Positions 12,251 to 22,803 of a stretch of 64,000 nt of DNA are shown here, piece after piece. The stretch comes from Bimuria novae-zelandiae CBS 107.79 (taxonomy: Eukaryota; Ascomycota; Dothideomycetes; Pleosporales; Didymosphaeriaceae), in contig ML976699.1 in assembly GCA_010015655.1 (NCBI GenBank), forward strand, positions 399,003 to 463,002. The letters run 5' to 3'. Below the pieces are notes generated by a model. That model saw only the letters and a program-made list of their open reading frames with translations, ran no database searches and was not told the origin of the DNA. A program made the translations under genes and the position numbers. Positions within the stretch are counted from its first letter, which is position 1. The number at the start of each line of letters is the position of its first letter.

Positions 12251-13798
12251 ATGCCCTCACCCCGCATCCTCGCCTACCTCGCCAGCAAAGGGCGCCTGCC
12301 CGCGCCTCCCAAACCCGTCCTGGCCCTCGTCCCTACCCCAGCAAGGGACAAGTACCCGCCGATGCCAGACGACAAATTTCCGTGGAAGGAGCCACCGGCT
12401 GTCGCTATCACGCCCTGCGACCCGTGGCCGCCGCCATACTACCTCGAAGACAACCTGCGCAAGGTCACGCCGTACCACTTCACATACAACACGTATTGCA
12501 AGCAGAGATGGCGCGATAGGGAGATTCTGGACATCTTCGCGAGCGAGTTCAGGGACCGACCGACCGAGTATTACGAGAAGGCGATAATCGAGGGAAGGGT
12601 GGTGGTGAACGGCAAGCCCGTGCCGTCGACCAAGACGCTTGTGAGGAATGGCGACGTTATATCGCATACAATGCACCGGCACGAGCCGCCCTGCAGTGCA
12701 AAGCCTATCGGCATTGTGCACGAGGACAACGACATCATTGTCATCGACAAGCCGGCAGGCGTGCCCGTGCATCCTGCGGGCCGCTACAACTTCAACTCGG
12801 TCATCGAGATCATGAGGGCAGACCGGGGCTATGGCTGGAACCCGCTGCCTTGCAATCGTTTGGACAGACTGACGAGCGGCATCATGTTCATTGGAAAGCA
12901 TAGACAAGCGGCCGAAGACATGAGTGCCCAGATACGAGGCAGGACAATAAAGAAAGAATACATAACGCGCGTTGTGGGCGAGTTCCCTGAGGGCGAGGTT
13001 GTGTGCGAGAAGCCCATACTCCAGATCAGCCCGAAGCTGGGCCTGAACCGCGTGCGGGCCAACGGGAAGGACGCAAAGACGGTATTCAAGCGACTCGCGT
13101 ACTACACACCAAGGGAGGACAAGGACGAGCCTGTGCAGGAGAACGGCGAAGATACTGGGGGCATGGAGTGGAAGAAGAAGCGCGGCTACTCCATCGTGCG
13201 CTGCTTCCCCGTAACCGGTCGCACGCATCAGCTCCGTGTCCATCTTCAATTCCTCGGACACCCAATTTCGAACGACCCCATCTACGCGAACCAGCGCGTG
13301 TTCGGCCCCTCGCTAGGCAGAGGACATTCAGATGATGAGGATGACGACGACATCATGACCCGACTCTCTCGCATGGGCAAGGACGAAATTGCCGACGCAG
13401 TAGCATACCACGACGAGATGGTTGATGCGTACAACAAGAGGAAGGCCGAGAAAATGACCGGCAAGACATGCAGCGTTTGCGATACTCCGCTGTATAGCGA
13501 TCCCGGCGTGCATGAGCTGGGCATCTATCTCCACGCAAGGAGGTACCGCTGCGAGGAGGGCAAATGGGATTACGAGACTGGCCTACCAGATTGGGCTCTC
13601 CCACCGCCTGGCTATGAGGGCGCGACAGAACCCACACAGGAGTCCGATCCGCTAGCCGTTGATCTGAAGAAGCTTGGCCTCGAGGACGGAGAAGCAGAAG
13701 CGGATCACTCGACCCCCAATGGTACGGTTCAATCCGCTGCAGATGTCGGTACTCACGAGCCGACCACTGCCGCTGTCGCCGCTGGCGCAGGGGCTTGA
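12251..13798 (+). CDS. RluA-family RNA pseudouridine synthase (RIB2/PUS9-like)
   Basis: This protein of about 515 residues isomerises uridine to pseudouridine in RNA; yeast relatives Pus9 and Rib2/Pus8 modify position 32 of tRNAs. An S4-like RNA-binding segment lies near residues 95-140 (REILDIF to LVRNGDVI). The RluA catalytic domain spans about 155-340, with the signature CNRLDRLTSG, the catalytic Asp being near residue 205, and a GRTHQLRVHL motif near 310. An acidic loop (SDDEDDDD) and a conserved tail with CSVCDTPLY and LGIYLHARRY follow, as in fungal members. The start is the ATG at 12251; the codon before it is TTG. The gene has no intron, is GC-rich and looks intact. The Rib2 deaminase domain is absent, so a Pus9-like role is more likely than Rib2. 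Confidence 0.9.
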   Translation: MPSPRILAYLASKGRLPAPPKPVLALVPTPARDKYPPMPDDKFPWKEPPAVAITPCDPWPPPYYLEDNLRKVTPYHFTYNTYCKQRWRDREILDIFASEFRDRPTEYYEKAIIEGRVVVNGKPVPSTKTLVRNGDVISHTMHRHEPPCSAKPIGIVHEDNDIIVIDKPAGVPVHPAGRYNFNSVIEIMRADRGYGWNPLPCNRLDRLTSGIMFIGKHRQAAEDMSAQIRGRTIKKEYITRVVGEFPEGEVVCEKPILQISPKLGLNRVRANGKDAKTVFKRLAYYTPREDKDEPVQENGEDTGGMEWKKKRGYSIVRCFPVTGRTHQLRVHLQFLGHPISNDPIYANQRVFGPSLGRGHSDDEDDDDIMTRLSRMGKDEIADAVAYHDEMVDAYNKRKAEKMTGKTCSVCDTPLYSDPGVHELGIYLHARRYRCEEGKWDYETGLPDWALPPPGYEGATEPTQESDPLAVDLKKLGLEDGEAEADHSTPNGTVQSAADVGTHEPTTAAVAAGAGA

Positions 13799-14043
13799 GA
13801 CTCTCGGGTCAGGGACGCTGCTAGCACTAGACCAGCCCCTCAGTAGCATGAGCCTTTGCTCTCACCTCAACATCTTTACAAACATCACATGTCATTCCCG
13901 TGCCACTGTGCACGGTCGACGCAGAGCATACCCCACAGCCGGTCTTGCCCACGGCTAATGCTGCCCATGAAGAAGCCTGCGGTGGGAGCTCCGTCAATAC
14001 CAAATACCGTATGTAACATTGCTGCAGGTCACTTGGGAGTCTT

Positions 14044-15207
14044 CTACAGATCCAACTCCACTGGCGCCCCACCCTTCTCTCCACTCTGCAGCATAGCTTC
14101 AAGCAGCTGAAGATCTCGCAACGCTTCCTCGGCGCTCTGCCTCGGGTCCGGCTTGCCCGCACTCAGTGCCTGACCCCACGCAGCAAACTCCTGCTTCACG
14201 CCGTTCCCCTCCTCTGGGAACTCCTTGACCTCCTCTTTGCCGTCCCGTAGTATCGTGACCTTACCCCTGGATACCGTCACAGTTCCCTTCTCCGCCGCAA
14301 AAGCGTACTCTGAACCCGAGAATGTTGTGCCAAAGGACATGTTGATCGTCCCGCTCGCACCATTGCTCAACTGCACCGTCGCATTCAGCGTGTCAACAGG
14401 CGGAAGATGTTCCTGCAGCTGCCCACTAAACGCGCTCGTCTTCACGGGCTTCACGCCCGCGCCTCCCAACGCCAACCTCGTCGCGGCAAGAAAGTGCACG
14501 CCGCCGTCGAGCAGAAAGCCCCCCTGGTACTCGGGCTTCTTGCGCCACGCCGTTTCGAAGTACTTCCCCCCCGGCTGCACGAGGCTCTGCACGCGCATCC
14601 GGAACCCGAGGAACCGCCCCATTTGCGCGAGCTGCTCCGCTGCGTAGTGGAACGACGGGAAGAAGCGGAAGTTCTCTGCGATGCCGAATGTCGGCCCGCT
14701 GATGTTAGTCTTGTACCATTCGAGCAGCTCGCGGGCTGTCGCGACGTCTTTGGCAATGGGCTTCTCGGCTAGGACGTGCTTGCCTGCGGACAGGGCTTTT
14801 TTTATGTACTCTGGTTGTACGAGGATTGGTAATCTACCCGTAGCATATATCCATTAGCACTATAGAACCAGCAGTGCCCTCCATAGCCATCATCCCCCAT
14901 CACTATAGAGATAGATAGACGCAAATTCAATGTATATAAACATGAGATATAAATAGAAAGGGGAGACGTACGCAATAACCACGCCCAGCACATCGCTCCG
15001 CTGCAGCAAAGCCTCATACCCCCTCCCCTCCTGGTCCTCGCTGTACAGCTCCACATCCGCCGCGTCGCTGGCGAGCGCGCGTGCAGACGCGATGCTGCGG
15101 CTGTAAATGGCTTTGAGCGCGAGCGTGGACGACGCGGCGCGGATCGCGGGGAGATGCTCTTCGCGCGCGAAGATGCCGCTGCCGATGAGGGCGATGCCGG
15201 TCGTCAT
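14044..15207 (-). CDS. Gfo/Idh/MocA-family NAD(P)-dependent oxidoreductase
   Basis: Two exons, 15207-14972 and 14833-14044, join across a 138-bp intron (donor GTACGT, acceptor GGGTAG) to give 341 residues. The N-terminal Rossmann fold starts at once (ALIGSGIFAREEHLPAI, residues 6-22). The family's EKP motif is at 102-104 (HVLAEKPIAKD), and the catalytic-region motif LDGGVHF is at 187-193 with its Asp and His. A beta-sheet C-terminal domain with NGASGTINMSFGT follows. Members oxidise or reduce sugars, inositols or dihydrodiols, and the substrate cannot be told from the sequence. It lies tail to tail with the pseudouridine synthase gene, 245 bp apart. The protein should be cytosolic, since no signal peptide or membrane segment is seen. 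The gene appears intact. Confidence 0.88.
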
Positions 15208-15834
15208 GTTGCTTATCCGTGTTTTTTGTGCGGTGTAAATTGTCGGAGATCCCGCGGGGACAGCGAGCTTAGAGAAAGGCACGCGCACGGGTTGAGAGGG
15301 GTGAGATTGGGTTTGCAGGAGTTTTGAATATGGAGTTGTATGTATGGTGAAGGGGAAATGCGATTTGCCGGTGGGAAATACGTAGGCGCGTGGGAATAAA
15401 CAATGACGAAATGCGTGTGTAGGTGGTGGGGTTGTTTTTTTTTTTCTTGGAGGCGCGAGGAACACACCACGCAGATGGGCTGGGCTTATAGATCGTTACG
15501 GCACGCGAGCACTTTTTTGTGCTAAGATAGTTGGGTGAGACTGTCGATGTTTACAATGGGGTAGTTACGTACGGTAGTGGGTGCAAGCAGCAGGGCTGTT
15601 AGAATTACCGCTTTGGGACGACGATGGGAGGACTATCGAGCGCTCAGGGAGGTTAGTTGGACCGGTGTTCCGCGAAGCTGCAAAGTGACTGGCTGCATTT
15701 TAGGCCTGCCTGTCCACCAGGAACACTCGTTAATTTCTGACGCATCCCGTGACCCTCCAACGCACGTAAAGCAGCGTAGCAGCTCAAACCCTCGAAGCCA
15801 TCAGTGTAAACATAAAACATTACCACCCCTCAAC
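15208..15834. other. Intergenic region between oxidoreductase and transporter pseudogene
   Basis: This stretch is the upstream region of the minus-strand oxidoreductase. It carries a short T-run (15434-15445) and a pyrimidine/purine-skewed leader. ORFs on either strand here are short and unlike protein. Nothing else is seen. Confidence 0.5.
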
Positions 15835-17577
15835 TCACACCGCCACCCCACTGCACCTCCCCAACCTCTTCCTCCTCTCCGTCACCCCAAGAAACGCCAC
15901 GGCAACACACATACCCGCTGCACTAAACGCGACCGCAAAGAAAAACGCCGCGCGGAACCCACGCAGCCCAAACCGCACGAGATGCTGTAGTTCACCAGCG
16001 TGCTAACCAGACTCGCTGCGATGCCTTGTTTTTCTTTCGGTAGGGATGCAGACATGAGCACGTTGGCGGCGGGGTACGACAGCCCTATTGCGCCGGGCAT
16101 GATGATGACCGAGACGAACGTCTGCGCCCAGTAGGTTTGGTCAAGCGGCATGGTAGCCAGCAGCAGGGCGCCGAACATGAAGAGGGTCATGGCGATGAAC
16201 ATGACGCAGTTCACGCCGCACCGCTGGGTCAGCCAGACGGTCGAGAAGGCGAATAGCACGCCTGCGACGGCGACAGGGGAGGTCTGCGCCAACGTCAGGA
16301 GCGCAGAGTAGCCGCGCAGGTGCTCGAGGAAGTGGTAGAGGTAGTAGACCCAGATGCCGTGGGAGGCCCACCCGGTCACGATGCAGGTTAGGGCGAAGAC
16401 AGCTTCTTTGCCGAGGCCGCGGATGGGGATGAGAGGGTCGATGGTGGCGTGGAGTTCGACTAGCAGGAAGGCGATCATGAGGAGTACGCCAGCACCGAGG
16501 AGGAAGCTAACGTAGAGGGTCGTCCATAGGACGAGAGAGGCTTGGTTGAGGGCCGTGTTGATCAGTACGAGGCCGGAGACGCCGGTGATGAAGCCCCAGT
16601 AGTCGAACTTGGGCAGGTTGGCTTTGACGGTGGCAGGGACGGGGGCAGTCTCCTCTGCTGGCAGGATGATGTAGGCGAGGCCCATGACGATGAGGCAAAC
16701 GGCGGCGAGCACCCAGAACATGCAAGGCCACCAGCCTCGCTCGGCAATGAGAGCGGAAAACACAGCTCCAGCGGTCGCGCCCAGCGGATCGCATGCACCG
16801 AAGCAGGCGAAGCCGATCATCCTCTGCTTGCCGACCGGGAGCGTCCGACCGATGAGTGCCACGGCATTGGGCACTAGGAGAGCTGGTCCGATTCCCTGGA
16901 GGGCGCGGCAGACGCTGAACATGATGTGGTTGGACGTGTATGAAAAGCCCGTGATGAGAGACCAAATGCTGAACCAAAGCCAATCAATGAGGTATATTCT
17001 CTTGTGTCCGTACATGTCTCCCAATCTCCCTGGAGTGGGTCAGTAAGCGATGTCAAAATCTAAGAGCGGATAACATGTTTACCCGTAGGGAGAATGAAAG
17101 TGCCAACGCTCATGCTGTAGGAAGCAGAGAACCAGCTCAAGTTTCTGTAGTCTTCGACGCCGAAACTCTTCGCTAAAATCAAAACGGGTGCAACGGTTTG
17201 ATTCAATGCACTCAGCGAGAGAAACTGCGCGGTGCATGTGTGAATATGAATGCTATGTTGTCCAGTCTACTCTGTGGATGTGAGGCAGACGGCGAGGAGA
17301 GTGGTTCGGCCTGGATGGGGGAGCTACCAGAACTATTGATGTTTGGCTGATAAAACTCTGTAGTTGAGCTGTCCTCCTTCTCCTTGACATAGCCGCTGGA
17401 GAACGAGTCCTTGTCAAATTCGGAGAAACGCAGCTCCCTGGCCATGTAATGAACATGTTGCGGGATTGAAGGGTGGTCATGGCATTCCGAATTCCATGCC
17501 TCACTGCTGGATCTCGAGTCTGTCCGTGATGTGGAACTGCTCGGGAGATCGGTGAGTGTGGGTTCTGATTGATTCAT
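15835..17577 (-). pseudogene. MFS drug:H+ antiporter-like transporter (DHA2/ATR1 type), two frameshifts
   Basis: This encodes a multi-spanning membrane exporter of the 14-TM MFS type. The N-terminal hydrophilic part reads from ATG 17577 to about 17240. A 53-bp intron (17082-17030) splits the motif PTG/RLGDMYGHKR, the loop between membrane segments 2 and 3. The core then runs open to about 15985 (LQGIGPALLVPNAVALIG, ATMPLDQTYWAQTFVS, SLPKEKQGIAASLVSTLVNYSIS). Two breaks are visible. Near 17225-17240 the first membrane segment changes frame just before AQFLSLSALNQTVAP, with no intron able to fix it. Near 15965-15985 the frame changes again after VNYSIS, and the last membrane segment (FRAAFFFAVAFSAAGM) is in a different frame ending in TGA at 15835. 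The original frame would end at 15882. It is either a recent pseudogene or contains two sequencing indels. Confidence 0.75.
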
Positions 17578-19321
17578 GATCGTGTGGAAATAAACGAGTG
17601 TATCGGCGTTCGACCAGGGGGATGAAGTTCTCTGGACAATGGTAGACCCCTCCCAAGGGCCTCGGGAGGGATATAGCTTCCAGCATGCTGCACCTGCTAC
17701 CTAGTGCCTTGATCTTTTGCCGAGAAAACGAAGGAAGATCAATACCCAATGCAGGCCTCAGTCGGCGCGGGAAAAGAAATTTGCCGTGTTTGTTTGTCGA
17801 TAGCTCCTGCATGGTTGTCGGTAGACTAGGCAGTCGGTGGAAGGGTGAGTCGCATAGAAGTAAATGTGGCTAACCCCAATCTAGAGAGGGTCGCTGTCGT
17901 ATAACCCACAGTCAACCCTCCTTCGCCGTTGGGGGTAGCAAGGTGGGTATGATGTGGAGAGCCGATCCCATATGCTGATGCAGGGAACAAATGCCTTCAA
18001 TGGTCCAGGTTTAGCTCAAAGGTACCGGGACGTACTCAGCCAGTCATAGGCCAGCCAATGTCCAAAACGGGTTAACCAGGACGGATGTTGTGCCTGCAGG
18101 AGACAGCCATGGAGCGGTCTGTACGGAAAGTGCTAACGGTGAGGAGAACAAGGACTTTGCAGCAATCGAATCTTGTTTGACACCTACAGGCTGCGTGATA
18201 GCCATTCCAGACTTCCTTGATTTCGCCTGCGAGGTATACAGGCGAGCAAAATGATCTGGCTCGCATCTTGCTGACCGTTTGCAATCATCACTAACAGACT
18301 CAACTGTGCTACTGTGCCCATAGCACAGGGTCAAACATGGAGCGAAGATGCCCAGCGAGGTTCAAAAACGACTGCTCAAACGTTGGGGGCGAGCCAGCAC
18401 ATATATCAAAGGTGCGAAGTCGTCGGGCGGAATCTGAATGGCAAGCGGAGAGACAAGCGCTGGTGGTGTTAGCAATTCCTGGGCCGTGGCTTGTCCATGG
18501 CTTCGGAAGAGCGCTAGGCAACGTTTCAACGGGTCGGAAGGTTGAACCTGGCGCATTTCCGTATGCCACCATTATCGGTATCGGCACCCCTCTATGGCTG
18601 TCACAATGCAGCGTTTGGACTTCGTGCGGTGATTTGAAGCCGTTTCTGTCAAGCGTATCCCCAGACGTGCGCAGTGGAACGTACCTCTACAATACGCTTT
18701 CAGGACAGTGAGTTTCACAGCGAATCTCCCGAGAACTTGCTTTCAATTTCCATTGGAAGGCTAGAAAGTTAGTAAACAATACAGGCATCGCGTGCTAAAA
18801 GCCCATGTGCAAAGCAACGCATGATGTCTAGAGCTCAGCTGGGGCTGCCTGGCTTGCCATTCGCTAATGCGAAGTCGGTATATCGCAGGTCCTGATCACC
18901 GACGGATAATGCATCGTGATGGGGCCGGAAACATGTCTGCTGCCTCGGAGCAGTCGTGGTGTGAGCGGTGAAATCATGAACACTAGAAGGAAACCGCCAT
19001 CGTCCGTGGACCAAATAGAAACCACTCCGCCACGATCCATTCACATCCTTTGGATTACGTTTCGCGCTATTCGAGTGTAATTTGTGTGCCTTCCATTGCG
19101 TCTCGATACATGACCAGCGCTTGGTCGCTCCATTTGCAGAACTGAAATGGTACATGTACTGGGAATAGCTTTTGCTGGTTTGTATCGGCAGCTCCAAGAT
19201 TGAACCCGGAGTAGAAACCCGCCTGTTTGGTTCCAACGCTTCTCCTGAGAGGCTGAAGTCATGCAGCCTGACAGTTGAGGGAGGCGCTCCCCGGCATACG
19301 GAAGGAGCACGCTAGCCCTAA
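17578..19321. other. Intergenic region, no supported gene
   Basis: These 1.7 kb of normal composition lie between the transporter's start and a pogo element. The longest frames (18337-18711 plus, 18309-18587 minus, 18835-19236 minus) show no recognisable domain and no splice-linked continuation. The first few hundred bases should contain the transporter promoter and leader. The TA at 19320-19321 is the target of the adjoining transposon. Confidence 0.45.
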
Positions 19322-19489
19322 CGTGTCCGTGCGCGTGCCGAGCCACTTCGCGTGACGAGCCACCTAACACCATAACAGCTCATGCAAGAATGAGGCTGCA
19401 GAACCACCTATAAATAATATTATTATAAGATTTTCTACTAGGGTAGTTAATTAATAGCTGCGATTAATTTGCACTACTTAAATCTATCT

Positions 19490-22273
19490 AGAAGCTTGAC
19501 GTCGCGGCCGCTACGTGTAGATTTGCTCGGGGTAGCAGATGCGCCCTCTGAGGCCTCCCCAACATCTATAGCATTAACAACACGTTTTGGACGCTTTCTG
19601 CTCTATGCAGATAGCTGAGAAGCCTTTCTTTTACACCTTTAGGATAGTTGTAGAGCTTTTTCTGCGTCGCGGACAGACTTCTAGGCGGCGCGCTAAGCTG
19701 CCTTTTTAGCCCTCTCCTTCTCCTTCGCCTTCTTAGCTGCCTCTCGCGTATTACGCTTTTCCTGCTACATTTTCTCCTTATATAGCTTAGCTACCTTCTT
19801 TAGCTCTACTATCTCTACTTTTTAAAGCTACTACTACTTATCCTCTTATTTTTTAATAGATTAATAAACACGTGCCTCCCTCACCTTCCTTAGTAACTAT
19901 AAGATAGCCCTACTCTAATACTCCTAGCGCTATTAGAGATCTAGAGTCTTGCCCTTCTTTTTACACTTCTCCTTAATAGATAGTGCCTGCTTAATCCCAT
20001 CTATCTTATGCTTAAGTAGCTTATTTTAGATAGATAGGTGGTAAAGCGATTAACGAAGCTTCTTTATATCTTAACTACCCTAATCCTTTACTACTAATCG
20101 TATAAGCCTATCTATCTTTCTCCAGTCATGATCGCTAAGCCCTAATAAGGAGTTATCGCCTAATTCTTAATCCTGGGCGAACCTATCCAGAATAGGATTA
20201 GGATTAGGTGGCTTGGTTAATTAGTTAGTTAGTATTCATTTTTCGTCTAGTTAATAGGGATTAAGTCCACCATCTTGCCTCCTAAAGGGCATATACGACG
20301 TGCTAAGCTATAGAATTATAGTACTAATATACTACCTTAGAAAGCATTTCTTGCCTGCGCGGGTATTACTACTATTTTAAGCTATAGCTCCCCTTCCTAT
20401 TAGGGAGACTAAGCAGTGTATGTATATTAGGGTGAATCCTTTGTATATGTTTAGAGGTAGTTTAGTGCTGTAAGAAGAAAGAAAAGGAAAGAGTAGATAG
20501 GTGTGGAGAGCCAGTGCTCTGTTGAATCGGAGCCGTGGCTCTGCGCGAGGAGAGCCTTTGTACCAGGCTTAGCAATGCCTGTGTCGAAGGAGATAGGTGT
20601 AGTAGGAAGGCAGAGCCAGGCCTGTCCTTCTTCTTTATCCCTAAGAGTTATATAATATAAGGCCAGGCTGGCTACCTTGTTTGCGTGTTGTATCAGGTCA
20701 GGGACGCTAATAGTTAGTCTTTAAAAAGCTACGGGCAGCTCTCGTCGTTGTAAGTATTAAGAGCTAGTGCTCTATTAAATCGTGCCATGGCTCTTCGCAT
20801 AGAGAGCCTTTGTATTTAGGCCTAGCAGGTGCCCATATCTTATAAGAGCAAGGAGTGTCACGACTATCTCCTTGTCTTAGCTATAATTATAGCCTTTAAC
20901 TAAACGTGAAAATCTAAGCAGCGCACGGGCCATTTTAAAAAGATTTTAGCTTACTAGGGAGCTAAAAGAGAAAATAGGGCAGTACGCCTGCCACAACGCC
21001 TGCAGCTAAAAGAGGACGCTAGAAAATAGATTTACGAAGGCATTTAAGTCGTGTTTTAACAAAAAATTAATAGATATCGACCTTTCGGTGACCTGGAAAA
21101 GTTGATATTTAGTGTAGGATCAGGTGGCGATATGCCTATGGCTCTAAAAGAGCTAAGGATAGTTAATTCCTTAAAGGAGGCCTTTTACGCATTCTAGAAT
21201 AAGGGGAAGAAGTCGTCTTTAGTAATAGAAGCTAGGCCTTAGCTTCTATAAAGGTATCGTAATAGCTCTGCTAAGTATGCTGTTAATAGAGGCTTAAATA
21301 TTATAACGTTAAGTAGCTAAAGCGTATAAGTTAAGTAAGGAGGTAGGATAGTAAGCAGGATCCTATGCTTATTATAATAGTTAATAAAGTCTATAGTAAC
21401 ATAAGATCCGTGGCTATCTATAATTAAAAGATAATATAATCGTCGAGTCTTCTCTTTTATATAGCGATCGAACACCTGCTTAAGCCAGGCAAGCCCGATA
21501 TCGTTGTTTGTCTAGCTAGAGGATGATAAGGTAATAAAGACTTTATGTTCTCCTGCCTTGATATCCTCTACCCAGCTTGATTAGATGCCCTTGTTGGCGG
21601 CCTTATAAATAAGGCTTGGCGGCAGAGCTGATCCATCAGCGCAGATACATGCCAGGAGCGTGATCCATGCGCGATTGCCATCTTAGAGTGATGCCCTAAC
21701 CTCCTTCTTCTCCCACATTCGTCTGCTGAATATTCTCTTTGATCTACTAACAATACCAATCAGGACGCCTTTTTTATCTATATTATAGATATAACGAGGA
21801 TCTATGCGATATTCATCCATCTTACTATATAGAAGGTTGAAATAGAGGCGATATTTATCCACTGAATTAGCTTTGTAGCGATTGTTGTCCATCCCGACGG
21901 TCCATTGGGAGATGAGATGAATGCTGTGTCAGTTAATAAAGCGGGTAACCCAGCTCTCGCTAACTGGCTCCTTTGCTATCGTAGAGGCAAAATTCTGTAT
22001 TATCTCTCTAGTAGGAGGTGTATGTCTCTTTGTGAGTCCTTCGATATATTGTACAAGCTCCTGCTCTTGTTGTAGTGTAAGTTTCTGCTGGTTGATATTC
22101 TTGGCTTCATTTGGGGCCTGAACGCGCTTGTGTCTTCGGGACAACGTAGTCCGATCTACACCATAGGTAGCCGCTATTTTTCTATATGAAAATTTTTCTC
22201 CTGGATCCAAAGATTGAATAGCTTTAATCGCATCTTCAATTGCCCCCATATTGGTGGAGTTACGACGCGTCAA
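19490..22273 (-). pseudogene. Pogo/Fot-type DDE transposase, copy 1
   Basis: ATG 22273 opens a 114-residue frame with a psq-like helix-turn-helix (FSYRKIAATYGV, TTLSRRH) followed by the CENP-B/Tc5-type helix-turn-helix (QEQELVQYIEGLTKRHTPPTR, SWVTRFIN). The frame then hits TAA. Beyond it, 21683-21892 retains the start of the DDE domain (the YIYNIDKKG segment, then SKRIFSRRMW), and further downstream only fragments survive around the nested insertion. The tail near 19500-19620 still matches the basic Ser/Arg-rich C-terminus of copy 3. The stop after FIN is at the same codon as in copy 3. The catalytic protein is dead, but a short DNA-binding peptide could in principle still be made. Confidence 0.8.
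20213..21115. mobile_element. Unclassified insertion of about 0.9 kb inside pogo copy 1
   Basis: Compared with copy 3, copy 1 is interrupted here. The 13 bases before (20200-20212) and after (21116-21128) read AGGATTAGGTGGC and AGGATCAGGTGGC. They differ by one transition, as expected for a target duplication of up to 13 bp. The insert has no recognisable open frame. It contains a direct repeat of about 77 bp (near 20507-20583 and 20759-20835; both have AGTGCTCT, then TGGCTCT, then GAGAGCCTTTGTA). I see no matching terminal inverted repeats. It could be a TRIM-like LTR derivative or a short non-autonomous element. Confidence 0.5.
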
Positions 22274-22350
22274 AGTTAGTGAGTCATTCAGTCTTTAGGT
22301 GTTGGGTGGCTCGTTACGCGAAGTGGCTCGGCACGCGCACAGACACGTTA

Positions 22351-22803
22351 TATAGGCGGCTTCTTCGCCTACAGAATTGACAACTCATACACAAAACTTC
22401 ATGTTTACGATACTTTTCAACACTGACTTTCACCGTCTCATGCGTCGTCAACGACTAAATTTATGTTGACATTTGGTGTTGAAGAATTGTGGAACAGATG
22501 GATTCATTGCGAGCTTGCATAAGGCTATGTGCATAAAGTTTCGGCAACACCTTGGTCAAATTGCGGTGTCCGCCGTTGCATACTGCAATGTGAGGTTCCC
22601 CCGTTCCCGACGACACGTCAGTTGTCAATTATATTGTGCTCAAATGGCTGCTCTGATACTTGATCCTCGGATGACTCTGTGTCGGGCGTCGTCGTAGAAT
22701 TGACGTCCCTGGGCATAGCCTGGCCGCTCGTAGGCATGGTGGATGATCCTGCCTCCTCTTATGCGTCCTTACCTACAGTGCAACGTTCGTGAAGTCCCTT
22801 TAC
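22351..22803. other. Intergenic, downstream of the Zn2Cys6 gene
   Basis: This is normal-composition sequence between pogo copy 1 and the stop codon of the minus-strand regulator. A 74-codon ORF at 22473-22697 shows no domain. It probably contains the regulator's 3' end and terminator region, which I cannot delimit. Confidence 0.4.

Larger units (their letters stand above)
19322..22348 (-). mobile_element. Fot/pogo-type DNA transposon, copy 1, carrying a nested insertion
   Basis: Terminal inverted repeats of about 50 bp begin ACGTGTCC at 19322 and end, inverted, at 22348. Both are flanked by TA (19320-19321 and 22349-22350), the target duplication of the Tc1/mariner superfamily. Each TIR contains CGAGCCAC twice, 17 bp apart (19340-19347 and 19357-19364 on the left). 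The transposase is on the minus strand: the DNA-binding N-terminus is open at 21929-22273 and the catalytic part is broken. The element is about 0.9 kb longer than copy 3 because of an insertion at about 20213-21115. Outside the first 400 coding bases it is strongly RIP-mutated. Confidence 0.9.

Noticed and set aside
12257..13261. 334-codon minus-strand ORF
   Set aside because: It lies antisense to the well-supported pseudouridine synthase. Its composition (His/Arg/Val-rich) is a by-product of the GC-rich coding strand, and it shows no domain.
17212..17290. Intron to explain the frame change in the MFS first membrane segment
   Set aside because: The candidate GTAGAC...GCGCAG pair (46 bp) gives the wrong phase for the downstream exon and would delete the membrane segment.
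18337..18711. Possible gene in the 1.7-kb gap (124 codons plus, 92 codons minus)
   Set aside because: Neither frame shows a domain or consistent splice sites; both are compatible with chance.
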